Shown in pieces: positions 16,929-24,416 of a DNA stretch of 64,000 nucleotides. The DNA lies in contig NZ_CP175698.1 of the NCBI RefSeq assembly GCF_046097095.1, positions 558,001-622,000 of the forward strand. The letters are read 5' to 3'. A program made the position numbers and the translations under genes. Under the pieces are notes generated by a model that was not told the origin of the DNA, did not search any database, and saw only the letters and a program-made list of their open reading frames with translations. This DNA is from Natrinema sp046097095 (GTDB taxonomy: Archaea; Halobacteriota; Halobacteria; Halobacteriales; Natrialbaceae). The stretch's first letter is position 1. Each line of letters begins with the position of its first letter.

Positions 16929-17662
16929 CCGCGACCTCGCTCGGCGACTTCGTCGAGGCAATCGAACGCCGGCGCAAGACGCTCGAGGTCCGCACCGACG
17001 ACGACCGCGTCGTCGACGAGCTCCGACACCAGTTCGAGACGCGAAACGTCGAGGTCACTCACCGATCGCTCGGCTCGCTCGGCGATACCGGGTTCGTGAT
17101 CGTTCGCGACATCGACGGTGCGTTCCGTGGTGCGCTGGGGATCGATCAGTTTCGAGCGATCCTCTCGCCCGAGATCCACCCTCCGTGGGAGCTCGCCGAG
17201 ATCGACGGCAACCAAACGGAGCTGTTCGACTTCCTCGAGAACACGCTGTTTACCTCCTACGATCGCAGGCAGATGCTGGCGACGGCCCGAGAGATCGAAG
17301 AGCGGGCGTGGCGGGTCGGCTCCGGGCGACTGTACGCCGGATTCCAGCGGGCAACGGCGCTCGCCGCACAGACCGAGATCTACGAGCGACTGACGAGTCA
17401 CGACGCGCTCGCGGTGACCGTGTTTATCGACGATACGTGGGACGTATCGACCCTCGACGATGCATCGATCGTCTCGGAACCCGGCGGAGAACTCGGCGAG
17501 CACTGGTTCGTCGCGTTCGACGGTGGCGGCGACGAGCTAGAGGCCTGTGCGCTCCTCGCTGAAGAACGCGGAAACGGGGAGTTCTACGGCTTCTGGACGT
17601 ACGAGCCTGCGATAGTCGACGACCTCGTCTCGTATCTCGAGCGGACGTACGACGTTCGGTAG
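16925..17662 (+). CDS. DICT sensory-domain protein, 245 aa
   Basis: The protein matches the haloarchaeal DICT sensory domain: an N-terminal helix-rich part (about 1-90; SLGDFVEAIERRRKTLEV, then GFVIVRDIDGAFRGALG), and a larger part with SYDRRQMLATAREIEERAWRVG and ending FYGFWTYEPAIVDDLVSYLER. DICT domains accompany histidine kinases and transcription factors and are thought to sense signals. It starts at a GTG overlapping the upstream DUF7344 stop. The pair likely works as sensor plus DNA-binding output. Confidence 0.8.
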   Translation: MTATSLGDFVEAIERRRKTLEVRTDDDRVVDELRHQFETRNVEVTHRSLGSLGDTGFVIVRDIDGAFRGALGIDQFRAILSPEIHPPWELAEIDGNQTELFDFLENTLFTSYDRRQMLATAREIEERAWRVGSGRLYAGFQRATALAAQTEIYERLTSHDALAVTVFIDDTWDVSTLDDASIVSEPGGELGEHWFVAFDGGGDELEACALLAEERGNGEFYGFWTYEPAIVDDLVSYLERTYDVR

Positions 17663-17749
17663 CCGACACCGGTGTGGAACGCCGCCGGTGAGATGACGTG
17701 TCGCCCGCGGCGACTCGTCGGTCACGGCTCGAGACCTCGAACCGCGCTT

Positions 17750-17820
17750 CCCTCGCAAAAGCTGGACCAAAAAGAGCTACGCGAATCGTTTCAGGGGCGT
17801 TCGAACTCGATCGCCGCACC
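17750..17820 (-). repeat. Degenerate second copy of the thiolase 3' end and its flank
   Basis: On the minus strand this 71-base block repeats the last codons of the thiolase gene (AAIEFE, then a Pro codon and stop) and the following U-rich flank containing TTTTTGGTCCAG and TTTTGCGAGGG. It is about 85% identical to the functional copy at 17862-17931, with a period of 112 bases. Confidence 0.8.
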
Positions 17821-17861
17821 CTGACGCGACCACCTTTTGTCTCGGTCGTCACTCCGTTCCT

Positions 17862-17931
17862 CCCTCGCAAAATCTGGACCAAAAAGGCTACCCTGAGCGT
17901 CTCAGGGCAGTTCGAACTCGATCGCCGCACC
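17862..17931 (-). repeat. Functional copy of the duplicated thiolase 3' end, with probable terminator
   Basis: Contains the thiolase C-terminal codons and stop (17902-17904) followed on the minus strand by a small hairpin around CTGAGACGCTCAG and a T-rich run (CTTTTTGGTCC), consistent with a transcription terminator. Its relative lies at 17750-17820. Confidence 0.7.
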
Positions 17932-19044
17932 TTGTCCGAAGCCGACGCACTCTGTCGCGATGCCGCGTTCGACGCCCTCTCGATTCATCTCGTGGACGAG
18001 CGTCACCGGCAAGCGCGCGCCGGAACAACCGAGCGGATGGCCGATCGCGATCGCGCCGCCGTTGACGTTGAGTTGATCGTCTGGAATGCCGAGTTCGCGC
18101 TGGGAGTACAGCGTCTGACTGGCAAAGGCTTCGTTGATCTCGACGAGGCCGTAGTCGTCGATATCGCGGCCGGCGCGCTCGAGCAGCCCCTCGGTCGCCG
18201 GGACCGGGCCGACGCCCATGATCGTCGGGTCGACGCCCGCGACGTAGCTGGTGCCGACCTCCGCGAGGACCTCGAGGTCGTTTTCGTCTGCGAAGGCCCG
18301 ACTCGTGAGCATGACGCCGGCCGCGCCGTCGGCGATCTGGGAGGCGTTGCCGGGCGTGACCGTGCCGTCCTCCTTGAACACCGTCGGGAGTTCGGCGAGT
18401 TTCTCTTTCGTGGTGCCGGGCCGCAGGCCCTCGTCCTCGTCGTGGACGCCGTCCTCGGTCTCGATGGGGACGATCTCGTCGTCGAACGTGCCTTCCTCGG
18501 TGGCCTCGACCGCGCGCTGCTGGCTGCGCGCGGCGTACTCGTCTTGTTCCTCGCGGGAGACGCCGTACTCCTCGGCGACCTTCTCGGCGGTCATCCCCAT
18601 CGCGAGGTTCTCCATCCCGTAGCGCTCCTCGAGTTTAGGATACATCTCGCCGCTGTCGGCCGCGCCCATCTTGACGCGGCTCATGCTCTCGACCCCGCCG
18701 GCGATGACCGCCTGATGGCGACCCGCTGCGATCGAGTCGGCGGCGCTGATAATCGCCTGCGCGGAGGAGGCACACTGGCGATCGATCGTCGTCGCCGGGA
18801 CGTTCTCACCGAGTTCCGAGAAGAGCGCGATCTGACGCGCGATGTTCGTTCGCTGCTCGGAGCGCTGCTGGGCACAGCCCCACATCAGATCGTCGACGTC
18901 CTCGCCGGTGACGCCCGTCTCGGCGAGCATCTCGTTGACCAGCGGAATCGAGAGATCCTCGCTGCGGACGTCCGCGAGCGCGCCGTCTTCCTTTCCCTGT
19001 GCTGTCCTAACAGCGCTAACGATTACTGGTGTATTATCTGCCAT
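17902..19044 (-). CDS. Thiolase, probable acetyl-CoA C-acyltransferase, 380 aa
   Basis: Condenses or cleaves acyl-CoA. Catalytic C91 sits in DRQCASSAQAI; NEAFASQ, GHPLGCSGAR and ECVGFGQGAA are the remaining active-site motifs. The start at 19044 (MADNTPVIVSAVRTAQGK) is chosen because the conserved N-terminus begins there and a minus-strand TATA box (CTATTTATGA, 19067-19076) is about 27 bases upstream, giving a leaderless transcript. Monocistronic. It may act in beta-oxidation, isoprenoid or polyhydroxyalkanoate metabolism; sequence alone does not decide. Confidence 0.9.
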   Translation of the reverse strand: MADNTPVIVSAVRTAQGKEDGALADVRSEDLSIPLVNEMLAETGVTGEDVDDLMWGCAQQRSEQRTNIARQIALFSELGENVPATTIDRQCASSAQAIISAADSIAAGRHQAVIAGGVESMSRVKMGAADSGEMYPKLEERYGMENLAMGMTAEKVAEEYGVSREEQDEYAARSQQRAVEATEEGTFDDEIVPIETEDGVHDEDEGLRPGTTKEKLAELPTVFKEDGTVTPGNASQIADGAAGVMLTSRAFADENDLEVLAEVGTSYVAGVDPTIMGVGPVPATEGLLERAGRDIDDYGLVEINEAFASQTLYSQRELGIPDDQLNVNGGAIAIGHPLGCSGARLPVTLVHEMNREGVERGIATECVGFGQGAAIEFELP

Positions 19045-19066
19045 TGTATAGCACAATCTTTCGTGA

Positions 19067-19076
19067 TCATAAATAG
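19067..19076 (-). promoter_or_regulatory. TATA box of the thiolase gene
   Basis: CTATTTATGA on the minus strand, centred about 27 bases before the thiolase ATG at 19044, matches the archaeal TATA position for a leaderless mRNA. Confidence 0.6.
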
Positions 19077-19222
19077 TTGGTCCCACCGGTAAGACGTTCG
19101 GCCGGTCGCCGAACCGATTGCCGACCGGGGCGATATGGACGGCTCGTTAGAGAACTCGTCGCTGGTTCGGCCACAAATAGTTCTACCGTATAGTATATTA
19201 ATCTAACAAATAAACAGGGAGT

Positions 19223-20191
19223 ATGGTCCGCCGACGAAGGTTCCTGCTCACGACACTCGCCGCCGGAGCGACCGGTATCGCCGGCTGTCTGGGCAACGAC
19301 CCCTCCAACGACAGCGATGCACCCTCCGACGAACCGACCGACGACGAAACCCCGGCGGATCTCGAGCGCCGGGACGACGGTAGCTACGAGGTCAATATCG
19401 ACGCGATCAGCGACGGTCAGGTACAGCTCCTGGAGGGCAGTGGCACGACGGGATCAGTGTCGTACGTGTCCCCGATCCGGATCGAGTGGATGTACGGTCG
19501 CCTTCGGAACGCCGACGGCCCGGAGTCGCTCCACGTCGATCCGGTCCTCGACACGACTGACGACGTCGAGCACCTCTTTCTGGCACCGGTCTACGACGCC
19601 GACGCCGAGAACTGGGCGATCCACGCCTACGCCGACGAGACCTACTACGAGGCCAGGGAGAACCATCGGATCCACCTCGGGACGTTCGAGGGCGTCGTCG
19701 ATGATCGGGAGATCGAGGACCGCGACGCGGCGTTCACCGAACATCACGACGGGATCTATCGCGCGACCATCGATTTCGGCCCGACGCCGGCCGAGTCCGA
19801 GGACCCCCGCGTCGTTCACGTCTCGAACATGACCGTCGAGGAGGCCGATAGCGACGAGACAGGCCCCGAAGTGGGCGGCTTCCTGAGACCGAACGTCATC
19901 GATCGCGACCCGCCTGAGGTCCCGGACATCGAGTTCGCGTTCGAGTACGACGAGACGGCTCGAGCAGTTACGATCACTCACAAGAGCGGCGAGCCGTTTC
20001 AGGGGGCGTCCGCGGAGATCTGGATCGGAGACGATCGCACCGACGAGCAGTTCTCCGGCGAGATCACGCCGGGCGATCGGATCACCGTCGCAGGTACGGA
20101 TGCGAGCCCGGGCAAACTCCTCACGATTGCCTGGCACGGTCCGAAGACGGACGAGGGGATTCCGGTCGGCAGCTTCGAGATTCCGGAGTAA
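19223..20191 (+). CDS. Tat-type lipoprotein of unknown function, 322 aa
   Basis: The leader MVRRRRFLLTTLAAGATGIAGC has an Arg-rich n-region and lipobox IAGC (Cys22), so it should be lipid-anchored outside the membrane after Tat export. An acidic linker (about 24-48; many D, S, E) follows. The body (about 55-322) is beta-rich with no catalytic motif I recognise; it contains YEVNIDAISDGQVQLLEGSG and VHVSNMTVEEADSDE. A TATA-like AGTATATTAA lies about 30 bases before the start. Confidence 0.75.
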   Translation: MVRRRRFLLTTLAAGATGIAGCLGNDPSNDSDAPSDEPTDDETPADLERRDDGSYEVNIDAISDGQVQLLEGSGTTGSVSYVSPIRIEWMYGRLRNADGPESLHVDPVLDTTDDVEHLFLAPVYDADAENWAIHAYADETYYEARENHRIHLGTFEGVVDDREIEDRDAAFTEHHDGIYRATIDFGPTPAESEDPRVVHVSNMTVEEADSDETGPEVGGFLRPNVIDRDPPEVPDIEFAFEYDETARAVTITHKSGEPFQGASAEIWIGDDRTDEQFSGEITPGDRITVAGTDASPGKLLTIAWHGPKTDEGIPVGSFEIPE

Positions 20192-20254
20192 GTCGGTGCC
20201 GGCCCGAACGACGATACCGCTCCGTCTTCTGTCCGTTCGGTCGGAGCGCCGTCG

Positions 20255-21559
20255 TTACTGCCCGTCGTCGCGCTTGAGGGCGACTCCCAACTCCTCGAGC
20301 AGGCCGAAAAACCCGGGGAACGACACGTCGACGTGGTCGGCACCCTCGATCGTCGTCTCGCCGTCAGCGGCGAGTCCCGCCAGCGCGAGCGCCATGATGA
20401 TTCGGTGATCGTCGCGTCCCGCGACGGTGGCACCCTCGAGGTCGGAGTCGCCGCCGTGGACCGTCAGCGAGTCGCGCTCCTCGGTGGTTTCGACGCCCAT
20501 CGTGCCCAGTTCTTCGGCCATCGCGCTCACGCGGTCGGTCTCCTTGTACCGGACGTGCTCGGCGTTCGTGATGTGCGTGTCGCCGTCGGCGGCGGCTCCC
20601 AGCGTCGCGATCGTCGGCAGCAGATCGGGCGTGTCCTCGACGTCGACTTCGATTCCCGAGAGCGGGGCCGCCGATACGTCGATCGTCCCCGCGTTGCGGT
20701 CCCAGTCGACGGCCGCACCCATCCGCTCGACGATCTCGACGATGGCGGTGTCGCCCTGCGCGCTCGGGTTCGCGCCCTCGATACGAACGCCCTCGTCCGC
20801 ATCCCCAGCGATCGCGCCCGCCGCGAGCGGGTACGAGATCGACGAGAAATCGCCGGGGACCGCGTACTCGCCGCCTGCGGGGTCGTAGGACTGCCCGCCG
20901 TCGACGTCGAATCCGCGGTCCGTTTTCCGCGCCTCGACACCGAAGTCTGCCAGCACCTCGAGCGTGATGTCGACGTACGGCGCGGACTTGAGGGCCGTCT
21001 CGAGATCGATCGCGAGCCCTTCGTCGGTGACCGCGCCGGCCATCAGCAGGGCGGTGATGTACTGCGAGGAGACGTCACCGGGAATCGACACCTCGCCGCC
21101 GGCCAGCGGGCCGGTGACGACCAGCGGGGCCTGCCCGTTGCCGCGGGTGCTTTCGGCGTCGGCTCCGAGCTTGGTCAGCGCCTCGAGCAGCGGCCCTTGC
21201 GGTCGCGAGCGAAGCGATTCGTCGCCGGTCAACACCGAGGTACCGTCGGCGAGGGCGGCCGCGGCCGTGACCAGTCGCATCGTCGTCCCGCTGTTGGCGC
21301 AGTCGATCACGTCGGCCGGGACGTCGGGACGGCCGTCGAAGCCGTCTATCTCGAGCGTGCCGTCGTCCAGTCGGTCGACATCGCCACCGAACAGGTCGAC
21401 GGCGCGGGCGGTCGCTCGCGTGTCGGCGCTCCAGAGCGCGTCGCGGACGGTCGCCCCGTCGGCGTAGCCGGCCGCGAGGATCGCCCGGTGGGTGTAGCTC
21501 TTCGAGGGCGGTGCGCGGGCCGTCCCCGCGACGCTCGAGGGCGTGATCGTGACGTTCAT
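20255..21559 (-). CDS. aroA: 3-phosphoshikimate 1-carboxyvinyltransferase (EPSP synthase), 434 aa
   Basis: Transfers the enolpyruvyl group of PEP to shikimate-3-phosphate. Signatures: APPSKSYTHRAILAAGYADG near the N-terminus, NSGTTMRLVTAAAAL, SQYITALLMA, DLLPTIATLGAAADG, the loop HVRYKETDRVSAMAEEL and GRDDHRIIMALALAGL. Lengths and motif order are those of the two-domain EPSP synthase fold. It provides the substrate of AroC, encoded at 14.0-15.2 kb. The upstream neighbour is a lipoprotein gene on the same strand, but 138 bases separate them. Confidence 0.95.
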   Translation of the reverse strand: MNVTITPSSVAGTARAPPSKSYTHRAILAAGYADGATVRDALWSADTRATARAVDLFGGDVDRLDDGTLEIDGFDGRPDVPADVIDCANSGTTMRLVTAAAALADGTSVLTGDESLRSRPQGPLLEALTKLGADAESTRGNGQAPLVVTGPLAGGEVSIPGDVSSQYITALLMAGAVTDEGLAIDLETALKSAPYVDITLEVLADFGVEARKTDRGFDVDGGQSYDPAGGEYAVPGDFSSISYPLAAGAIAGDADEGVRIEGANPSAQGDTAIVEIVERMGAAVDWDRNAGTIDVSAAPLSGIEVDVEDTPDLLPTIATLGAAADGDTHITNAEHVRYKETDRVSAMAEELGTMGVETTEERDSLTVHGGDSDLEGATVAGRDDHRIIMALALAGLAADGETTIEGADHVDVSFPGFFGLLEELGVALKRDDGQ

Positions 21560-21697
21560 GGTCGCCCTGTGGGGTGGCTCCGTCTTACCGATACCGATCC
21601 TCCGAGTCTCGAAACGGGCGATGGGCCGTGAACGGACTCTGTGGGTCGCCCTCCTCGACCAGTGATTACATGCCTATCAGTGGATATGGCGATGACA

Positions 21698-22852
21698 TCA
21701 CGGACAGCCGACGGACGACGCGATCTCGAGCAGCGGGGCGTCGTCAGTGAGACTCGAGACCTCGTGGCTCAGCCCGCCGCAGGTCCAGAACACGCTCTGA
21801 ATCCCCCCGTCGCGCCGGTAGGCGGTGTGACCGTCGAGGTCGATCTCCTCGAGCGTCGACGCGGTCGGGTTAAACCGCTGGGACTCCCGTACGGCCACGT
21901 AGAGTTCGCGCGCGATCACGTTCGGGTCGTTGTACCACAGTGTCGTGGTGGTCCCGCCGACGTCCGGTGCTCGTTCGACGACGGTGATCCGGTCGAGGAC
22001 GTAGGAGTCGGGCACGTCAGGTTTGGGGAGGTCGTAGGGGAGGATCTCTTCGGCGGCCGACCGCGACTCGAAGACCCCCGCCGGCTTGCGACCGTCGGTT
22101 TCGACGGTCGCATCCTTCGGCGGATCGTAGGTGAACGTCCCCGGCGGCAGCCCTTGGTCGATCTCGAGGTGGTCGTACGTGACGGTCAAATCGTGGCGAA
22201 CCTCCCCGTCGACCGCGATCGTAGTCCGTTCTTTGACCGGATACCGGTACTCGTCGTCGATCCACATCGTTCGTCCACTCTCGAGGTTCTCGCGGTCCTG
22301 TACGAGATTCACCGGCATGACGTACGTCGTGTCTCCGACGACGAGTTCGATTGTCGGCCCGATACCGTCGACCGGCGGCTTCGTCTCGATGACGTGGGCC
22401 GTTCGGCCGTCGACCGTGGCCGTCCCCTCGTAGCTGAGCCGGTAGTCCTCGAGAAGGGTCTCGAGGACGAGCCGCGTTCGGTCGGTGTCGACCTTGTTCG
22501 GGTGGTACTGCTTGTTCACGACCTCCGTTTTCGGGTTGTACTCCCACGTCGTCGCTCGGTTCGTGACGGTGACCGAGCCGGTGGGGACGTCCGGATCGGT
22601 CGACTCGACGACCTCGATGCGCTGTTTCGCCGGCGGCTGGCGGGCGATCTGCTCGACGCGCTCGACGGTTTCGGCCGGGGTTTCGACCGTCATCGTCCGA
22701 CGCGCCTTGAGGTCGTGCATGTGGCGACGCGTTTCGATCGCGTCCCGGACGATCCCCTCGCTCGTCGGCGGTTCGTCGTCACTGCCGGGGTAGGAGACAC
22801 AGCCGGCGAGCGCGACCGCCGCCCCCGCTGCCAGGATCCGTCGCCGGTTCAT
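21698..22852 (-). CDS. LolA-like lipoprotein, 384 aa
   Basis: The leader MNRRRILAAGAAVALAGC ends in lipobox LAGC (Cys18). The mature part has the extended strands of LolA/LppX-like half-barrels, which bind lipids: MTVETPAETVERVEQIARQPPAKQRIEVVE, TWEYNP, YRLSYEGTATVDGR and MWIDDEYRYPVK. A second beta domain (about 265-384) includes YVLDRITVVERAP and ends in CGGLSHEVSSLT. Archaea lack an outer membrane, so the function is probably lipid or signal binding at the cell surface. Divergent from the M24 peptidase gene. Confidence 0.75.
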   Translation of the reverse strand: MNRRRILAAGAAVALAGCVSYPGSDDEPPTSEGIVRDAIETRRHMHDLKARRTMTVETPAETVERVEQIARQPPAKQRIEVVESTDPDVPTGSVTVTNRATTWEYNPKTEVVNKQYHPNKVDTDRTRLVLETLLEDYRLSYEGTATVDGRTAHVIETKPPVDGIGPTIELVVGDTTYVMPVNLVQDRENLESGRTMWIDDEYRYPVKERTTIAVDGEVRHDLTVTYDHLEIDQGLPPGTFTYDPPKDATVETDGRKPAGVFESRSAAEEILPYDLPKPDVPDSYVLDRITVVERAPDVGGTTTTLWYNDPNVIARELYVAVRESQRFNPTASTLEEIDLDGHTAYRRDGGIQSVFWTCGGLSHEVSSLTDDAPLLEIASSVGCP

Positions 22853-22954
22853 ACGCGGTGGGTTACCACCTTCGTTGATAAGTTTGTGGATCGGAATCGG
22901 TCCGTGACAGACGGAATCCCCGAAATTATGTGCTCGCCCGCCACATACGGACCT

Positions 22955-24151
22955 ATGAACGTGGATGCGGACCTCTCCGCCCTTCGCGAGTACCTCGAGT
23001 CGGCGGGCGTAGACGGCTACCTGATCGACGACGACGCCTCAGATTCGGACCAGCAGTACGTCTCCGGCTTCACCGCGCCGGATCCCTATCAGACGCTGGT
23101 CACACGGGAGGGGGTCCACCTGCTCGTTTCCGGCCTCGAGTACGGTCGCGCGCGGTCGGCGGCGAACGCGGACTCGGTCAGCCGGCGAGCGGCCTACGAC
23201 TATCAGCGACTGGTAGCAGAACACGGCCGGTACGAGGGCAAAATCCGCGCCGTCGCGGCGTTTCTCGACGACCACGGCGTGGACTCGATCGCGGTCCCGC
23301 GGACCTTCCCAACGGGGACCGCGGACGGCCTTCGCGAGCGCGGGCTCGAGGTGACCGTCGAACCTGCGGGGATCGTGACGGACATCCGCGCGACGAAGAC
23401 CGACTGGGAGGTCGACCAGATCCAGGCGAGCCAGCGGGCCAACGAGGCCGCGATGGCCAGAGCGGAGGAGCTGATAGCCACCGCAGATATCGAGGACGGC
23501 GTCCTCGTCCGCGACGGCGAGCCGTTGACCAGCGAACGGGTAACGGAAGAGATCGAGGTCACCCTGCTGCGCCACGGCTGTGCGCTCGACGAGACCATCG
23601 TCGCCTGCGGAGCCGACGGCGCGGACCCCCACGACCGGGGCAGCGGGCCGCTCGAGCCCGACGAGCTGATCGTGATCGACATCTTCCCGCGGAACAAGGA
23701 GACGGGCTACTTCGCGGACATGACCCGGACGTTCGCCCGCGGCGACCCCGGCGCGGAGGCCCGCCGGCGCTACGAGGTCACGCGAGAGGCCTACGAGGCC
23801 GCGCTCGAGGTTGTCGAAGCCGGCGTCACGGGGGCCGACGTGCACAACGCGGCTTGTGACGTGATCGAAGACGCGGGCTACGAGACGCTCAGAAGCGACC
23901 CGAACGCCGAGACCGGGTTCATCCACAGCACCGGCCACGGCGTCGGACTCGACATTCACGAGGAGCCAAGCGTCTCGCCATCGGGCGGCGAACTCGAGGC
24001 CGGCCACGTGATCTCGATCGAACCCGGCATCTACGACCCCGCGGTCGGCGGCGTCCGCATCGAGGACCTGGTGGTCGTCACCGAGGACGGCTACGAGAAT
24101 CTGACCGCGTATCGAGTGGGGCTCGAGCCGACGGCCGGCGACTCTCGGTGA
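22955..24151 (+). CDS. M24-family metallopeptidase (Xaa-Pro dipeptidase-like), 398 aa
   Basis: Creatinase N-terminal domain (about 6-140) followed by the pita-bread M24 catalytic domain. Five metal ligands are visible: D242 (VIDIFPRN), D255 (YFADMTRTF), H328 (STGHGVGLDIHE), E356 (SIEPGIY) and E370 (GVRIEDLVVV). The frame is open far upstream, but conservation and a plausible start begin at 22955 (MNVDADLSALREYL). Cytoplasmic; predicted to cleave Xaa-Pro dipeptides. Monocistronic; its 3' flank carries the dispersed repeat at 24205-24290. Confidence 0.9.
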   Translation: MNVDADLSALREYLESAGVDGYLIDDDASDSDQQYVSGFTAPDPYQTLVTREGVHLLVSGLEYGRARSAANADSVSRRAAYDYQRLVAEHGRYEGKIRAVAAFLDDHGVDSIAVPRTFPTGTADGLRERGLEVTVEPAGIVTDIRATKTDWEVDQIQASQRANEAAMARAEELIATADIEDGVLVRDGEPLTSERVTEEIEVTLLRHGCALDETIVACGADGADPHDRGSGPLEPDELIVIDIFPRNKETGYFADMTRTFARGDPGAEARRRYEVTREAYEAALEVVEAGVTGADVHNAACDVIEDAGYETLRSDPNAETGFIHSTGHGVGLDIHEEPSVSPSGGELEAGHVISIEPGIYDPAVGGVRIEDLVVVTEDGYENLTAYRVGLEPTAGDSR

Positions 24152-24204
24152 CGAACCGCCGGTCGGAAAGAGCGCCTCGCGGTCTCCATCTGGCGGCGAT
24201 CCTC

Positions 24205-24290
24205 CTGGATACGGTCCACTGGACGGCAGTTCCGGCGTCCTCCGGAAACAGGTTCTGGATACCCAGTTACAGCAGACCGTACAGTCGTCT
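24205..24290 (+). repeat. Dispersed 3'-flank repeat, copy 1
   Basis: About 80 bases that match the segment at 57770-57855. Shared blocks are GTCCACT, TTCCGGCGTCCTCCGGAA, GGTTC, TACCCAG and TACAGCAGACCGTA, in the same order and spacing apart from a four-base indel. Both copies follow the stop codon of a plus-strand gene. No protein-coding signal. Confidence 0.75.
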
Positions 24291-24416
24291 CGGTGCGGTT
24301 CGACGGGACTCCGACTTCCTCTCGTGCCGCAGAAGAACCGATTCGGTACCTTGGCGGAGGGCGACTCCGCCTCGGTGATCAACGGTTTCGAACAGAGAGC
24401 GGTCTCTCGACGCTAT

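Noticed and set aside
21641..22954. The long upstream extension of the M24 peptidase frame (438 extra codons)
   Set aside because: It is antisense to the LolA-like lipoprotein gene and has no domain; the conserved peptidase start is at 22955.
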